DNA of 64,000 nucleotides from Ralstonia pickettii (lineage in GTDB: Bacteria > Pseudomonadota > Gammaproteobacteria > Burkholderiales > Burkholderiaceae). Positions 39,650 to 49,839 of the stretch are shown here, piece by piece. A model generated the notes under the pieces. That model worked only from the letters and a program-made list of their open reading frames with translations, was not told the DNA's origin and searched no databases. The stretch spans positions 2,294,001-2,358,000 of the forward strand of contig NZ_CP104381.1 of the NCBI RefSeq assembly GCF_030582395.1, written 5' to 3'. The position numbers and the translations under genes are program-made. The stretch's first letter is position 1. Each line of letters starts with the position of its first letter.

Positions 39650-42600
39650 ATGACGCAGCCCGCCGCGCGCCGCGCTTCCTCGCGCGCGACCACCGCCCGC
39701 AAGGCTTCCGCCGCCCCCCCCAAGACCAGCGAGACCCCCAAGGCCATCAAATCTGCCAAGCCCGCCGCGAAACCCGGGGCCAAGGCCAATGGCGCGGACG
39801 GAGCCAATGGCGCATCACTCGGCCCCACTTCCCGGCGCTCGTCGGGCAGCGCCGCGGCCAAGGATCAGCCGCTGAAGGAAGACATCCGCTTCCTCGGGCG
39901 CCTGCTGGGCGACGTGCTGCGTGACCAAGAAGGCGGCACCGTCTTCGAAACGGTCGAGACCATCCGCCAGACCGCTGTGCGCTTCCGCCGCGACGGCGAC
40001 CGCCAGGCCGAGCAGGATCTCGACCGGCTGCTGAAAAAGCTCTCGCGTGACCAAACCACATCGGTGGTGCGCGCCTTCAGCTACTTCTCGCATCTGGCGA
40101 ACATCGCTGAAGATCAGCATCACAATCGCCGCCGCCGCGTGCATGCGCTGGCCGGATCGCCGCCGCAGCCGGGCAGCCTGATGCGCGCGCTCCTCTCTGC
40201 CGCAGATGAGGGCCTGTCGGGCGATGTGCTGCGTCGATTCTTCGAATCCGCGCTGATCGTGCCGGTGCTGACCGCGCACCCGACCGAGGTGCAGCGCAAG
40301 AGCACGCTCGATGCGCAACGCGAAATCGCGCGCTTGCTGGCCGAACGCGACGCACCGCTGACCACCCGCGAACGCGAGCGCAACACCGCGTTGCTGCGCG
40401 CCCACGTCACCAAGCTGTGGCAAACGCGCATGCTGCGCACCACGCGCCTGATGGTGGCCGACGAGATCGAGAACGCGCTGTCGTACTACCAGACCACCTT
40501 CCTGCGCGAAATCCCGGCGCTGTACCGTGAGCTGGAAGAAGACATCGCGACGGTATTCCCGCGTCGTGGCGCACGTGGCGAGCCGGCCCCGCTGCCGCCC
40601 TTCTTCCAGATGGGCTCGTGGATCGGCGGCGACCGCGACGGCAATCCTTTTGTCACGGCGACGACGTTGCGCGACGCCGCACAAAAGCAGGCGAGCGTGA
40701 TCCTGGCGTGGTACCTGGAAGAGATCCACGCGCTCGGTGCGGAGCTGTCGATGTCGACTTCGCTGGTGGATGTGAGCGCGGAACTGCAGGCGCTGGCCGA
40801 GCGCTCGCCAGACCACTCCGAACATCGCGCGGACGAACCATACCGCCGTGCGCTGATCGGCGTCTATGCTCGACTGGCCGCCACCTGCCGTGAGCTGACC
40901 GGTGAAGACGCCGGCCGCCACGCCGTCGGGCCCGCTCCGGCTTACAGCAACGCAGAAGAACTGCGCGCCGACATCCAGATCGTGATCGATTCATTGGCGG
41001 CGCACCACGGCGAAGTGCTGGCCGATGCGCGACTGGCATCGCTGGCGCGCGCGATCGATGTGTTCGGCTTCCACCTGTCGTCGATCGACCTGCGGCAAGT
41101 GTCGGACGTGCACGAAGCGACCGTCGCCGAGCTGCTGAAAGTGGCCGGTGTAGAAGGCGCCTATGCGGCGCTGTCCGAGGCCGACAAGCGCACGCTGCTG
41201 TTGCGCGAGCTGCAACAGCCGCGCGTGCTGACGCTGCCGTTCCATGCCTACAGCCAGCAGACCACGTCGGAGATCGACATCTTCCGCGCTGCCCGTGAGG
41301 TGCGCGCCCGCTACGGCAATCGCATCGTGCGCAACTACATCATTTCGCACACCGAGACGCTGTCCGACTTGCTCGAAGTGATGTTGCTGCAGAAGGAAGC
41401 CGGCATGTTCCGCACGGGCGCCAATGGCAGCGGCAGTGCCGCGCTGGACGTCATGGTGATCCCACTGTTCGAAACCATCGAAGACTTGCGCAACGCCCCG
41501 GAAATCATGGGCGACCTGCTCGCTCTGCCCGGCTTCGATGCCGTACTGGCCGCGCAAGGCAACGAGCAGGAAGTCATGCTCGGCTATTCGGATTCCAACA
41601 AGGACGGCGGCTTCCTCACTTCTAACTGGGAGCTCTACAAGGCCGAACTGGCGCTGGTGGAGCTGTTCCAGCGCAAGGGCGTGCGTCTGCGCCTGTTCCA
41701 CGGCCGCGGCGGCACGGTCGGGCGTGGCGGCGGTCCGACCTACCAGGCCATCCTGTCGCAGCCGCCGGGCACGGTGAACGGGCAGATCCGCCTGACCGAG
41801 CAGGGCGAAATCATCTCCAGCAAGTTCGCCAATCCAGAGATTGGCCGGCGCAACCTGGAGACCATCGTCGCGGCCACGCTGGAAGCCACGCTGCTGCCGA
41901 CGCGCAACCGCCCGAAGGGTCTTGAAGAGTTCGAAGCAGCCATGCAGGCGCTGTCGGACAACGCCTTTGCCGCGTACCGCAACCTCGTCTACGAAACGCC
42001 CGGCTTCAAGGACTATTTCTTCGCCACCACGCCGATCACCGAAATTGCCGACCTGAACCTGGGTTCGCGCCCGGCCTCGCGCAAGCTGATGGATAAGAAA
42101 CACCGCCGCATCGAAGACCTGCGTGCCATTCCGTGGGGCTTCTCATGGGGCCAGTGCCGTCTGCTGCTGCCGGGCTGGTTCGGCTTTGGCAGCGCGGTGC
42201 AGCGCTGGCTCGACGATGCGGGCAACGCCAAAGCCCGTGCTGCGCGCCTGACCACGCTCAAGCGCATGCACAAGCAGTGGCCGTTCTTTGCGAACCTGCT
42301 GTCGAACATGGACATGGTGCTGTCCAAGGCCGACCTGAACGTGGCGTCGCGCTACGCCCAGTTGTGCGACGACCGCAAGCTGCGCAACGCGGTGTTCTCG
42401 CGCATCTCTGCGGAGTTCACGTTGACCGAGCAGATGCTGGCCGCCATCACGGGACAGTCGGAGCGCCTGGCCGACAACCCGCTGCTGGCGCGCTCCATCA
42501 AGAACCGCTTCCCGTACCTCGACCCGCTGAACCATTTGCAGGTCGAACTGCTCAAGCGCTTCCGCTCGGGCAAGGCCGGCAGCGACGATGCACGCGTGCG

Positions 42601-42658
42601 GCGCGGCATTCATCTGTCGATCAACGGGATTGCCGCGGGCCTTCGCAACAGCGGCTGA
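39650..42658 (+). CDS. ppc: Phosphoenolpyruvate carboxylase
   Basis: Homotetrameric enzyme of 1002 residues that makes oxaloacetate from phosphoenolpyruvate and bicarbonate and so refills the citric acid cycle. Catalytic blocks are [13 protein letters not shown] (active-site His), [34 protein letters not shown] and [11 protein letters not shown]. The C-terminus ends in RNSG, near the usual NTG. ATG 39650 has AGGAGA upstream. The first 75 residues are a basic, Ala/Lys/Pro-rich segment with no counterpart in E. coli Ppc; the conserved region begins with [17 protein letters not shown]. Confidence 0.98.
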   Translation: MTQPAARRASSRATTARKASAAPPKTSETPKAIKSAKPAAKPGAKANGADGANGASLGPTSRRSSGSAAAKDQPLKEDIRFLGRLLGDVLRDQEGGTVFETVETIRQTAVRFRRDGDRQAEQDLDRLLKKLSRDQTTSVVRAFSYFSHLANIAEDQHHNRRRRVHALAGSPPQPGSLMRALLSAADEGLSGDVLRRFFESALIVPVLTAHPTEVQRKSTLDAQREIARLLAERDAPLTTRERERNTALLRAHVTKLWQTRMLRTTRLMVADEIENALSYYQTTFLREIPALYRELEEDIATVFPRRGARGEPAPLPPFFQMGSWIGGDRDGNPFVTATTLRDAAQKQASVILAWYLEEIHALGAELSMSTSLVDVSAELQALAERSPDHSEHRADEPYRRALIGVYARLAATCRELTGEDAGRHAVGPAPAYSNAEELRADIQIVIDSLAAHHGEVLADARLASLARAIDVFGFHLSSIDLRQVSDVHEATVAELLKVAGVEGAYAALSEADKRTLLLRELQQPRVLTLPFHAYSQQTTSEIDIFRAAREVRARYGNRIVRNYIISHTETLSDLLEVMLLQKEAGMFRTGANGSGSAALDVMVIPLFETIEDLRNAPEIMGDLLALPGFDAVLAAQGNEQEVMLGYSDSNKDGGFLTSNWELYKAELALVELFQRKGVRLRLFHGRGGTVGRGGGPTYQAILSQPPGTVNGQIRLTEQGEIISSKFANPEIGRRNLETIVAATLEATLLPTRNRPKGLEEFEAAMQALSDNAFAAYRNLVYETPGFKDYFFATTPITEIADLNLGSRPASRKLMDKKHRRIEDLRAIPWGFSWGQCRLLLPGWFGFGSAVQRWLDDAGNAKARAARLTTLKRMHKQWPFFANLLSNMDMVLSKADLNVASRYAQLCDDRKLRNAVFSRISAEFTLTEQMLAAITGQSERLADNPLLARSIKNRFPYLDPLNHLQVELLKRFRSGKAGSDDARVRRGIHLSINGIAAGLRNSG

Positions 42659-44086
42659 TCAGGCAGCCAGCGCGGTGGCGGCCGGGCGTCGGCTGATCCA
42701 CGCCATCGCCATCGCGCCGGCGTACGACAGCGTCATCAGGCCAAACACCATCGGCGAGGCGTGCGCCAGCGCGGGCACCACCGTCACGACGGCGCCCGCC
42801 GCTGCCACGCCCAGCAAACTGCCCGTCTGCCGCGCGGCGTTGAGCAAGCCCGACGCCGTGCCGGCCAGCTCGCCCGGCGCCGCAGACAGGATCGTCGAGG
42901 TCATCGGCGCAATCGCCAGCGCGGTACCGCCGCCGTACGCCACCATCGCTGCACTCACCACCCAGAGGTGCACCTGCCCTGTCAGCGCGGCCGACGTGGC
43001 CAGCAAACCCGATGCGCCGATCACGAGGCCGCTGAGCATCATCGTCGGCGTAGAAAAATGCGCCATCAACTTGCCCGCGAAGATATTGCCCGCCGACAGG
43101 CTGATCGCCATCGGCAACATGACGAGGCCCGTCTGGCGTGCGCTGAGATGTTCGACGTTCTGCAAATGCAGGCTCAGCACGAACAGGGCACCGTAATAGC
43201 CGAAATTCAGTAGGAACCCCACGCCGTTGACCGCGCCCAGCGTGCGATGCCCCAGCCATGCCAGCGGCACGAGCGGCGCCCGCGCACGGCGTTCGGCCAT
43301 GACGAACAGCGCACCGGCCGCCACCGTCAGCATCGCGGCACCCCACACCCACGGCGATTGCGCGCCGCGCACCGGCCACTCAATCGCAGCGAAACATAGC
43401 GCTGCGAGCATCACCGCGCTCGTCACCTGCCCCGCCCAGTCGAACGGCTTCGCCCGTGCCGGCGGGTCGTTGCGCACGATCATCCACGTGCCCAGCATGC
43501 CGACCACGCCCAGCGGCACGTTGATCAGGAAAGCGCTGCGCCAGCCGTATGTGTCGACCAGCACGCCGCCCACCGCCGGGCCCACGGCTGCGGCAGTCGC
43601 GACAATGGCGCCCCACAGGCCGATGGCCCATGCGCGCTCGCGCGGATCTTGAAATGTGCTGCGGATCAGCGACAGCGAACTCGGCAGGAACATCGCCGCG
43701 CCCACGCCCTGCAGGATGCGCGCGGCAATCAGCGTGGCCACGGAAGGCGCCACTCCACAACCGGCCGACGCAACAATGAAGACCGCCATTCCCGCCATGA
43801 ACACGGTGCGCGCGCCAATGCGATCGCTCAGCAAACCGCCCGTGAGGATGAAAGCGGCAAACGCCAGCGTGTAAGCGTCAACAATCCAGGCAAGTTCTGC
43901 GACGCTGCTGTGCAGGCTGTCGCGCATGGCGATGAGCGCCACGTTGACCACGGTGGTGTCGAGCACCGCCATGAACACGCCCGACGTGAGAATGCCCAGC
44001 GTAGCGTTGCGGCGCCAACGGCTGAGATCGGGCTGCAAGCGAGCCGGGGCAGCGGTATCAATGGTGTTGGCGTGACACGAAGACAT
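42659..44086 (-). CDS. DHA2-family drug efflux transporter (EmrB/QacA type)
   Basis: Inner-membrane proton antiporter of about 475 residues with fourteen predicted helices. The motif GVFMAVLDTTVVNVALIAM and the motif A-like GGLLSDRIGARTVFMAGM are typical of EmrB/QacA transporters that expel toxic organic compounds. The start is uncertain: ATG 44086 and ATG 44110 both fit and neither has a clear ribosome site. Its stop codon directly abuts the ppc stop, sharing TGATCA. It is divergent from a LysR regulator that probably controls it. No emrA-type partner lies nearby. Confidence 0.88.
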   Translation of the reverse strand: MSSCHANTIDTAAPARLQPDLSRWRRNATLGILTSGVFMAVLDTTVVNVALIAMRDSLHSSVAELAWIVDAYTLAFAAFILTGGLLSDRIGARTVFMAGMAVFIVASAGCGVAPSVATLIAARILQGVGAAMFLPSSLSLIRSTFQDPRERAWAIGLWGAIVATAAAVGPAVGGVLVDTYGWRSAFLINVPLGVVGMLGTWMIVRNDPPARAKPFDWAGQVTSAVMLAALCFAAIEWPVRGAQSPWVWGAAMLTVAAGALFVMAERRARAPLVPLAWLGHRTLGAVNGVGFLLNFGYYGALFVLSLHLQNVEHLSARQTGLVMLPMAISLSAGNIFAGKLMAHFSTPTMMLSGLVIGASGLLATSAALTGQVHLWVVSAAMVAYGGGTALAIAPMTSTILSAAPGELAGTASGLLNAARQTGSLLGVAAAGAVVTVVPALAHASPMVFGLMTLSYAGAMAMAWISRRPAATALAA

Positions 44087-44211
44087 GGCGGAACCGTTTG
44101 GCAATTTCATGCAGCGAAGTGTAGGCTCGGGAATGCATGCAAAAAAGCAGTGTTTCTGCATTCCGTCGCTGCAAATCTGCATCACTCATCTACGATTATT
44201 CGGAGCCAGAC

Positions 44212-45096
44212 GTGAACTGGGACAACGGACGCTTTTTCCTGGCCGTGGCGCGCACCGGCACGCTGCGCGGTGCGGCGCAGCGTCTGGGCGTCGATCAGGC
44301 CACGGTGGGCCGCCGCATCGCGGCGCTGGAAGACGAGCTGTCAGCCAAGCTCTTCTTGCGGACGTCGAGCGCGCTGGTGCTCACCCCGGCAGGAGAAGCG
44401 CTGATCGGCCCGGCAGAAGCGATGGAGCAGGCAGCGCACACCATTGAGCGCCGCGTTGCCGGCATCGACGACCAACTTGCCGGCACGATCCGCGTGGCCA
44501 CGACCGACACCATGGCCGCCACGTTTGTGCTGCCGGCCATCGCGCAGCTGCGGCAGCGGCATCCGGGCATCGACGTCGTTTGCATGGCGTCCAAGAGCAT
44601 TGCCAACCTCACCAAGCGCGAGGCCGACGTGGCCGTGCGCACGCTGCGGCCCGATTCGCCGGACCTCATTGCGCGGCGCATCGGCCAAATGGAAACCGGT
44701 ATCTATGCGAGCCGCAGCTACGTGGCCGCACGTGGCGAGCCGGAGGAAGGGACGGCCTTTGCGGGGCACGATCTCGTGCTCTATCCGCGCAACGAGGTGC
44801 CGTGGATGTGGGAAGACCTCTGCGGGGAGCCCATCACGCGCGGACGCGTCGTCTTGCAAAGCAATTCGGCGCTGGCGCTGTGCGAAGCGGTGGCCGCCGG
44901 CATTGGGATGACGGAACTGGTGTGCAGGCGTGCGCAGGCTTATCCGCAACTTGTGCGTGTGTTGCCCAACCGCCGTAGCATGCAGGACGTCTGGCTCGTG
45001 ACGCACGCCGATCTGCACAAGACCGCACGCGTACGTGCCTTGCTCGATTGCATCGTCGAAGCGTTCGACGCGGCAAAAAAAACCGCCACACCGTAA
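44212..45096 (+). CDS. LysR-type regulator of the efflux gene
   Basis: Transcription factor of 294 residues. GTG 44212 is the start: GGAG lies seven bases upstream and the protein then opens NWDNGRFFLAVARTGTLRGAAQRLGVDQATVGRR, the usual first helices of the winged-helix domain. The effector-binding domain fills the remainder. Frame is open upstream to 44137, but that would include no domain sequence. It is divergent from the DHA2 transporter with 125 bases between the start codons. The final codons overlap a minus-strand terminator. Confidence 0.87.
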   Translation: MNWDNGRFFLAVARTGTLRGAAQRLGVDQATVGRRIAALEDELSAKLFLRTSSALVLTPAGEALIGPAEAMEQAAHTIERRVAGIDDQLAGTIRVATTDTMAATFVLPAIAQLRQRHPGIDVVCMASKSIANLTKREADVAVRTLRPDSPDLIARRIGQMETGIYASRSYVAARGEPEEGTAFAGHDLVLYPRNEVPWMWEDLCGEPITRGRVVLQSNSALALCEAVAAGIGMTELVCRRAQAYPQLVRVLPNRRSMQDVWLVTHADLHKTARVRALLDCIVEAFDAAKKTATP

Positions 45097-45115
45097 CGAG
45101 CGGCCGGTGTGGCGG
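45075..45115 (-). terminator. Terminator of the ferritin-like gene, inside the 3' end of the LysR gene
   Basis: On the minus strand an eleven-base-pair stem CGCCACACCGG-type (45083-45093 with 45105-45115) is followed by eight T. It lies just past the ferritin-like stop and overlaps the last seven codons of the convergent LysR gene. Confidence 0.85.
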
Positions 45116-45128
45116 CCCAACAAACCGC

Positions 45129-45734
45129 TTAGCTGATGAACGCCACCGGCACCGGGTCTTCACCCAGCGCCGAGAGCAGCACCGCCCAATGCATCGTCTC
45201 GTCGCCCAGGATGCTGGCGGCGGCCTTGGCGAGGTCGCGCGTGTAGAAACTCGGTATCACCCCTAGGTAGGCTGAAGCAGCGCCCTTCTCCAGGCCCGCG
45301 GCAAAACGCAGCACGTCGGCCTGCGACTTCAACTGGCTGACCGGAAAGTTGTATTCCGCCACCGTCTTCTCCATGACCGGCGTGCCGCCCAGCTTGGAGA
45401 TTGCGCCCGACAGCACTGCCGCATGCGCCTTGTGTTGGCCCTGGAACTTCACCGCCGTTGCGAGCACGGGCTTTTGCAACAGGCCGCTTTCCGCGCCCAC
45501 CTGATAGGCGGCGATGGCCTGATACTCAAGCCCCAGCGCCACGTTCAGGATGTTGACGTCGTCTTTCACGCTGCCCGATTGCGTCTGCGCCCAGGCCGGC
45601 ATCGATTGCCCCAGCGACACCGCCGCCATCGAACCCAGCGCCATCAGCCCCGGGGCGCGCAGCAGCACGCGGCGGCGCGCGTCGATGCGCGTGCTGTCGG
45701 TCGCCAATTGATCCGTCTCTTGGGTCGTATCCAT
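45129..45734 (-). CDS. Exported ferritin-like domain protein
   Basis: A protein of 201 residues with a twin-arginine-like leader (RRRVLLRAPGLMALGSMAAVSLGQ, cut near AWAQ) and a four-helix ferritin-like domain. Residues placed as di-iron ligands include Glu in LEYQAIAAYQ, the QGQHKAHA His pair and Glu in GDETMHWA. The function of this family is unclear; iron, oxidant or metal handling in the periplasm is likely. ATG 45734 has AAGGAG upstream. It is divergent from a sigma/anti-sigma pair, which may control it. Confidence 0.8.
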   Translation of the reverse strand: MDTTQETDQLATDSTRIDARRRVLLRAPGLMALGSMAAVSLGQSMPAWAQTQSGSVKDDVNILNVALGLEYQAIAAYQVGAESGLLQKPVLATAVKFQGQHKAHAAVLSGAISKLGGTPVMEKTVAEYNFPVSQLKSQADVLRFAAGLEKGAASAYLGVIPSFYTRDLAKAAASILGDETMHWAVLLSALGEDPVPVAFIS

Positions 45735-45940
45735 CGTCGATCTCCTTGCATTGTGGGAAGGAAGCGCGACCCGTGCGGTACGAAGTGCGAATCGCGGGCG
45801 TTTATCGAGCGCCTGATCGCTTGTACGAAGGGCGTACCCAACTGGATGCAAAAAAACCTCAGCGCCTTTCACGTGAATTCACCCACGAGCACGGTTTCTA
45901 CCTACACTTTGGGCAAAACCGTTCACAGAAAACTGCCCAC

Positions 45941-46588
45941 GTGCTCACCTATCAGCGCTCCGCCGAAGACCCCGCCGAGCAACCTGCCAACCCGCCAGCA
46001 ACGTCCGCGTCGGCGCGCCCCCCGAGCGCTGACGCGGAAGAGCTGGCGGCATTGCTGCAACGCACCAGCCTGGGCGACCGCGACGCCCTGCGCGCGCTAT
46101 ACACGCGCTGCGCACCGAAACTGTTTGGGCTCGCGCTGCGTATCTTGGTCAGGAAGGACTGGGCCGAGGACGTCTTGCAAGAAAGTTTCGTCAACATCTG
46201 GCGCCATGCCGGCGATTACCGTCCGCATCTGGCCGCCCCCATGACGTGGATGACCACCATCGTGCGCAACCGTGCACTCGATTGCCTGCGCCGGCAGCAT
46301 GCCGAGCGCGTACAGGAATCCGTGCCGCTGGACGACACCTACGCCGATGTCCTGGCCGACCACGCTCCTGGCCCTGCGGACATCGCGCTCGCCGGTCAGC
46401 AAGCCCGCGCGCTGGCCGAATGCCTCAAGCGCCTGGACCCGAAACAGCGCCAGGTCGTGTCGCTCGCCTATCTGCGTGACCTGTCGCACAGCGAGCTGGC
46501 GCAGGCGCTCTCTCTGCCGCTGGGCACGGTCAAATCTTGGATGCGACGCGGCCTCGACCGCCTGCGCGAATGCCTTGGAGCACCGTAA
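45941..46588 (+). CDS. ECF-type RNA polymerase sigma factor
   Basis: A group 4 sigma factor of about 215 residues. Region 2 begins near residue 35 (LLQRTSLGDRDALRALYTRCAPKLFGLALRI) with the DVLQESFVNIWRHA core-binding segment, and region 4 has SELAQALSLPLGTVKSWMRRGLDRL as the DNA-recognition helix. The start is uncertain: GTG 45941 gives a normal length but lacks a good ribosome site, and the frame is open to 45746. The stop overlaps the ATG of the anti-sigma gene (TAATG), the usual coupled arrangement. It is divergent from the ferritin-like gene. Confidence 0.87.
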   Translation: MLTYQRSAEDPAEQPANPPATSASARPPSADAEELAALLQRTSLGDRDALRALYTRCAPKLFGLALRILVRKDWAEDVLQESFVNIWRHAGDYRPHLAAPMTWMTTIVRNRALDCLRRQHAERVQESVPLDDTYADVLADHAPGPADIALAGQQARALAECLKRLDPKQRQVVSLAYLRDLSHSELAQALSLPLGTVKSWMRRGLDRLRECLGAP

Positions 46589-47307
46589 TGGACCCGCGCC
46601 GCCACCCCCAACTTGTCGACAAGCTGGCCGCTGAATACGCGGTCGGAACGCTGCGCGCCGGGGCACGCCGCCGTTTCGAGCAGATCATTCGCCACGATGC
46701 CGCCACACGCGCGACGGTGGAACGCTGGCAGCGCTATCTGGCCGACCTGCCCTCGCTTCAACCGGCGACGGTGCCGCGGCCGGACATTCTCCGCCGCATC
46801 GAAGTGCAACTCGGCTGGCGCGAGTCCGCGCCGGAGCGGGGGGCGCTCTGGCAACGGCTTTGGCAAGGCGCGGGCTTCTGGCGCAGCGCCACGGCGGTCG
46901 CGGCGGTGGTCGCGGCGGTGGCGATCGGGCTGAACCTGCGTTTGGCGCAGCAATTGCGCGAGGCGCCTGTCGCCAACGCCGTGGCCGTGCTGCAGGACGC
47001 GCAGGCCCAGGCGGCCGTCCTCGTCACCTGGGATGCGCGCACGGGCACCTTGTCGCTCAAGCGGCTGGATGCCACGCCGCTCAATACCGAACAGGCCTTG
47101 CAGCTCTGGGCGCTGCCGCCCGGTGGGCATCCACAGTCACTTGGCGTGATCGGGCACCAGCGCGCCGTGCGGCTGACGGTAGCGCAGCCGTTGCGGCAGG
47201 TGCCGGCGCTTGCCATCAGCGTAGAGCCGCGTGGCGGCTCGCCCAATCCGGAGGGGCCGACCGGGCCGGTGGTCTTCAAGGGCGCGCTGATCGACAGCAC
47301 GCTGTAG
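46588..47307 (+). CDS. Membrane anti-sigma factor (RskA family)
   Basis: A 239-residue single-pass membrane protein that holds the preceding sigma factor inactive. The cytoplasmic N-terminal domain ([24 protein letters not shown]) is the sigma-binding zinc-less RskA-type domain. The membrane helix is about residues 98-116 and the C-terminal part is periplasmic, with the [18 protein letters not shown] pattern of the RskA sensor. It is coupled to the sigma gene by a one-base overlap. The signal that releases the sigma factor is not known. Confidence 0.87.
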   Translation: MDPRRHPQLVDKLAAEYAVGTLRAGARRRFEQIIRHDAATRATVERWQRYLADLPSLQPATVPRPDILRRIEVQLGWRESAPERGALWQRLWQGAGFWRSATAVAAVVAAVAIGLNLRLAQQLREAPVANAVAVLQDAQAQAAVLVTWDARTGTLSLKRLDATPLNTEQALQLWALPPGGHPQSLGVIGHQRAVRLTVAQPLRQVPALAISVEPRGGSPNPEGPTGPVVFKGALIDSTL

Positions 47308-47410
47308 GCACCCTGGCGCGGGGGCCGGAAGGCCTGTCGGGCGATATAATCGCGGTTTCCTGAATTTGCGGCTGGCGCTTCGTCGGCCGCGCTCCTCCAG
47401 CTGTCCGCCC

Positions 47411-48826
47411 ATGACCTCCCAACTCGCCAAGAAGGCCGAAGCGTGGTCCGCCCGCTTTAACGAGCCGGTGTCCGATCTCGTCAAGCGCTATACCGCGTCG
47501 GTGTTCTTCGACAAGCGCCTCGCACTGTTCGACATCCAGGGCTCGCTGGCGCACGCCGCCATGCTCGCCAAGCAGGGCATCATCGCCGAAGCCGACCGCG
47601 CTGCCATCGAAAAAGGCATGGCACAGATCCGCCAGGAGATCGAAGCCGGCACGTTCGAGTGGAAGCTGGATCTGGAAGACGTGCACCTGAACATCGAAGC
47701 GCGCCTGACCGCCATGGCGGGCGACGCCGGCAAGCGCCTGCACACGGGCCGCTCGCGCAACGACCAGGTCGCAACCGACATCCGCCTGTGGCTGCGCAGC
47801 GAGATCGACAACATCGTCGGTCTGCTCAAGGCCCTGCGCAGCGCGCTGCTGGACTTGGCGGAGCAACACACCAACACCATCGTCCCGGGCTTCACGCACC
47901 TGCAGGTCGCGCAACCGGTGGTGTTCGGCCACCACCTGCTGGCCTACGTCGAGATGTTCACGCGCGACACCGAGCGCATGCTCGATGCCCGCAAGCGCGT
48001 CAACCGCCTGCCGCTGGGCGCCGCCGCGCTGGCTGGCACGAGCTACCCGATCGACCGCGAGTTCGTTGCACAGCAACTCGGCTTTGACGGCGTGTGCCGC
48101 AACTCGCTGGACGCCGTGTCCGACCGCGACTTCGCCATCGAATTCTGCGCCGCTGCGGCACTCGTCATGACGCACATCTCGCGCTTCTCTGAAGAGCTGG
48201 TGCTGTGGATGAGCCCGCGCGTCGGCTTTATCGACATTGCTGACCGCTTCTGCACCGGCAGCTCGATCATGCCGCAGAAGAAGAACCCTGACGTGCCGGA
48301 ACTGGCGCGCGGCAAGACCGGCCGCGTCAACGGCCACCTGATCGGCCTGCTCACGCTGATGAAGGGCCAGCCGTTGGCCTACAACAAGGACAACCAGGAA
48401 GACAAGGAACCGCTGTTCGACACCGTGGATACGGTAGTCGACACGCTGCGCATCTTTGCCGACATGGTGCCGGGCATCACCGTCAAGGCCGACGCGATGC
48501 GTGCCGCCGCGCTGCAGGGCTATGCGACCGCCACCGATCTGGCCGACTACCTGGTCAAGCGCGGCCTGCCCTTCCGCGATGCACATGAAGCCGTGGCCCA
48601 CGCCGTGCGCGCGTGCGACGACCTGCGCTGCGACCTGGCGGATCTGTCCGTCGCGCAGCTGCGTGACATCTGCGGCCTGGGCGACAAGTCCGACCTGATC
48701 GGCGACGATGTGCACGCTGTGCTGACGCTTGAAGGCTCGGTCGCTTCGCGTAACCACATCGGAGGGACGGCGCCGGAGCAGGTGAAGCAGGCCATTGCGT
48801 TTGCTCGGGCGGCGCTGGCTGAGTAA
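47411..48826 (+). CDS. argH: Argininosuccinate lyase
   Basis: Last enzyme of arginine synthesis, 471 residues, splitting argininosuccinate to arginine and fumarate. The family signature [12 protein letters not shown] with catalytic Ser lies at residues 283-293, His163 is in the [10 protein letters not shown] block, and the [10 protein letters not shown] block is intact. ATG 47411 gives the usual [16 protein letters not shown] start. It stands alone with an intrinsic terminator downstream. Confidence 0.98.
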   Translation: MTSQLAKKAEAWSARFNEPVSDLVKRYTASVFFDKRLALFDIQGSLAHAAMLAKQGIIAEADRAAIEKGMAQIRQEIEAGTFEWKLDLEDVHLNIEARLTAMAGDAGKRLHTGRSRNDQVATDIRLWLRSEIDNIVGLLKALRSALLDLAEQHTNTIVPGFTHLQVAQPVVFGHHLLAYVEMFTRDTERMLDARKRVNRLPLGAAALAGTSYPIDREFVAQQLGFDGVCRNSLDAVSDRDFAIEFCAAAALVMTHISRFSEELVLWMSPRVGFIDIADRFCTGSSIMPQKKNPDVPELARGKTGRVNGHLIGLLTLMKGQPLAYNKDNQEDKEPLFDTVDTVVDTLRIFADMVPGITVKADAMRAAALQGYATATDLADYLVKRGLPFRDAHEAVAHAVRACDDLRCDLADLSVAQLRDICGLGDKSDLIGDDVHAVLTLEGSVASRNHIGGTAPEQVKQAIAFARAALAE

Positions 48827-48844
48827 TCGGCCGCACCAACAGAC

Positions 48845-48880
48845 AAAACGCCGTGCTGTGTTGACCAGCGCGGCGTTTTT
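48845..48880 (+). terminator. Intrinsic terminator of argH
   Basis: A stem AACGCCG(T)GCTG / CCAGCG(C)GGCGTT with short loop TGTTGA and a T-run, 19 bases after the argH stop. Confidence 0.85.
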
Positions 48881-48988
48881 CGTTTGTGACGCACACGGGC
48901 GCTTTGGAGCGCGGGCGGCGTCGGGCGAATTGCCGATATTTGCGAAGGACGGCTATCCTGCAAGCCAACGCGCACAAGAGGGCCATCC

Positions 48989-49717
48989 TTGAACGACCAG
49001 ACAACTCTTGTCGCCCAACTGGCCGAGTCCCTTGCCGGGGACGCTACTGCCGAGAGGGCGGAAAAAGAAAAGCGGTACCTGAAGAGCGACCTCCGATTCA
49101 TCGGTGCTTCCGTGCCGGCTGTGCGACGTGTGGCCCGCACTTTTGTTGCCGCCCACCCTGCCCTTACTGTGGACGACCTCAAGGGGCTGGTCGACGCGCT
49201 CTGGAATACGCACACCCATGAGCTGCGATCGGTGGGCATCGCGGTGCTCGAACTTCGGAGCGAGCTGCTGCGCCAATCGGACCTCGGATGGCTGAAAAGC
49301 CTGGTCAATCGCAGTACCACTTGGGCCCATGTCGACTGGCTCGCGATCAAAGTGGTTGGCGCGCTGGCCACCCGGGTGCCGGCGGTGGAGTCCGACCTGG
49401 ACGAGTGGTCCGCACATACGAATTTCTGGGTGCGACGCAGCGCGCTGTTAGCCTCTCATGATCCGCTGGCAGCCGGCCAAGGTGACTTCGAGCATTTCGA
49501 ACGGCGGGCCGTTCCGATGCTGCAGGAGCAGGAGTTCTTCATCCGAAAGGCCATCGGATGGATACTGCGCTCGACCTGCAAAAAGACGCCATTGCGAACG
49601 ATCGGCTTCGTGGAGCGGCAAGCTGGCGAGATGTCCGCTTTGACTTTCAGAGAAGCCACCCGAGCGCTGGAACCATCGCAGCAACAGCGGCTGCAACGCC
49701 TTCGGGCGAACCGATAG
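48989..49717 (+). CDS. AlkD-like DNA alkylation repair protein
   Basis: A protein of 242 residues made of HEAT-like helical repeats, of the AlkD/AlkC DNA glycosylase family that removes bulky N-alkyl adducts such as 7-methylguanine and 3-methyladenine. The conserved Trp/Asp block (TTWAHVDWLAIKV) and the following NFWVRRSALLAS Arg block match the catalytic Asp and Arg of AlkD. It begins at a TTG (48989) with an AGAGGG ribosome site upstream. It stands alone. Confidence 0.8.
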   Translation: MNDQTTLVAQLAESLAGDATAERAEKEKRYLKSDLRFIGASVPAVRRVARTFVAAHPALTVDDLKGLVDALWNTHTHELRSVGIAVLELRSELLRQSDLGWLKSLVNRSTTWAHVDWLAIKVVGALATRVPAVESDLDEWSAHTNFWVRRSALLASHDPLAAGQGDFEHFERRAVPMLQEQEFFIRKAIGWILRSTCKKTPLRTIGFVERQAGEMSALTFREATRALEPSQQQRLQRLRANR

Positions 49718-49786
49718 CCCACATTTTTCGCCTTGCAGCGGCCGATAAGACTTCATCCAGCCGAACGCATCGCGGAAGCGCCAAAC

Positions 49787-49815
49787 AAAAAAAACCGCGC
49801 GATACTCTCGCGCGG
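49787..49815 (-). terminator. Intrinsic terminator of the decarboxylase
   Basis: On the minus strand a perfect stem CCGCGCGA/TCGCGCGG with a five-base loop is followed by eight T, 25 bases past the decarboxylase stop. Confidence 0.88.
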
Positions 49816-49839
49816 CTTGTTCCTTGGTACGACTGAACC

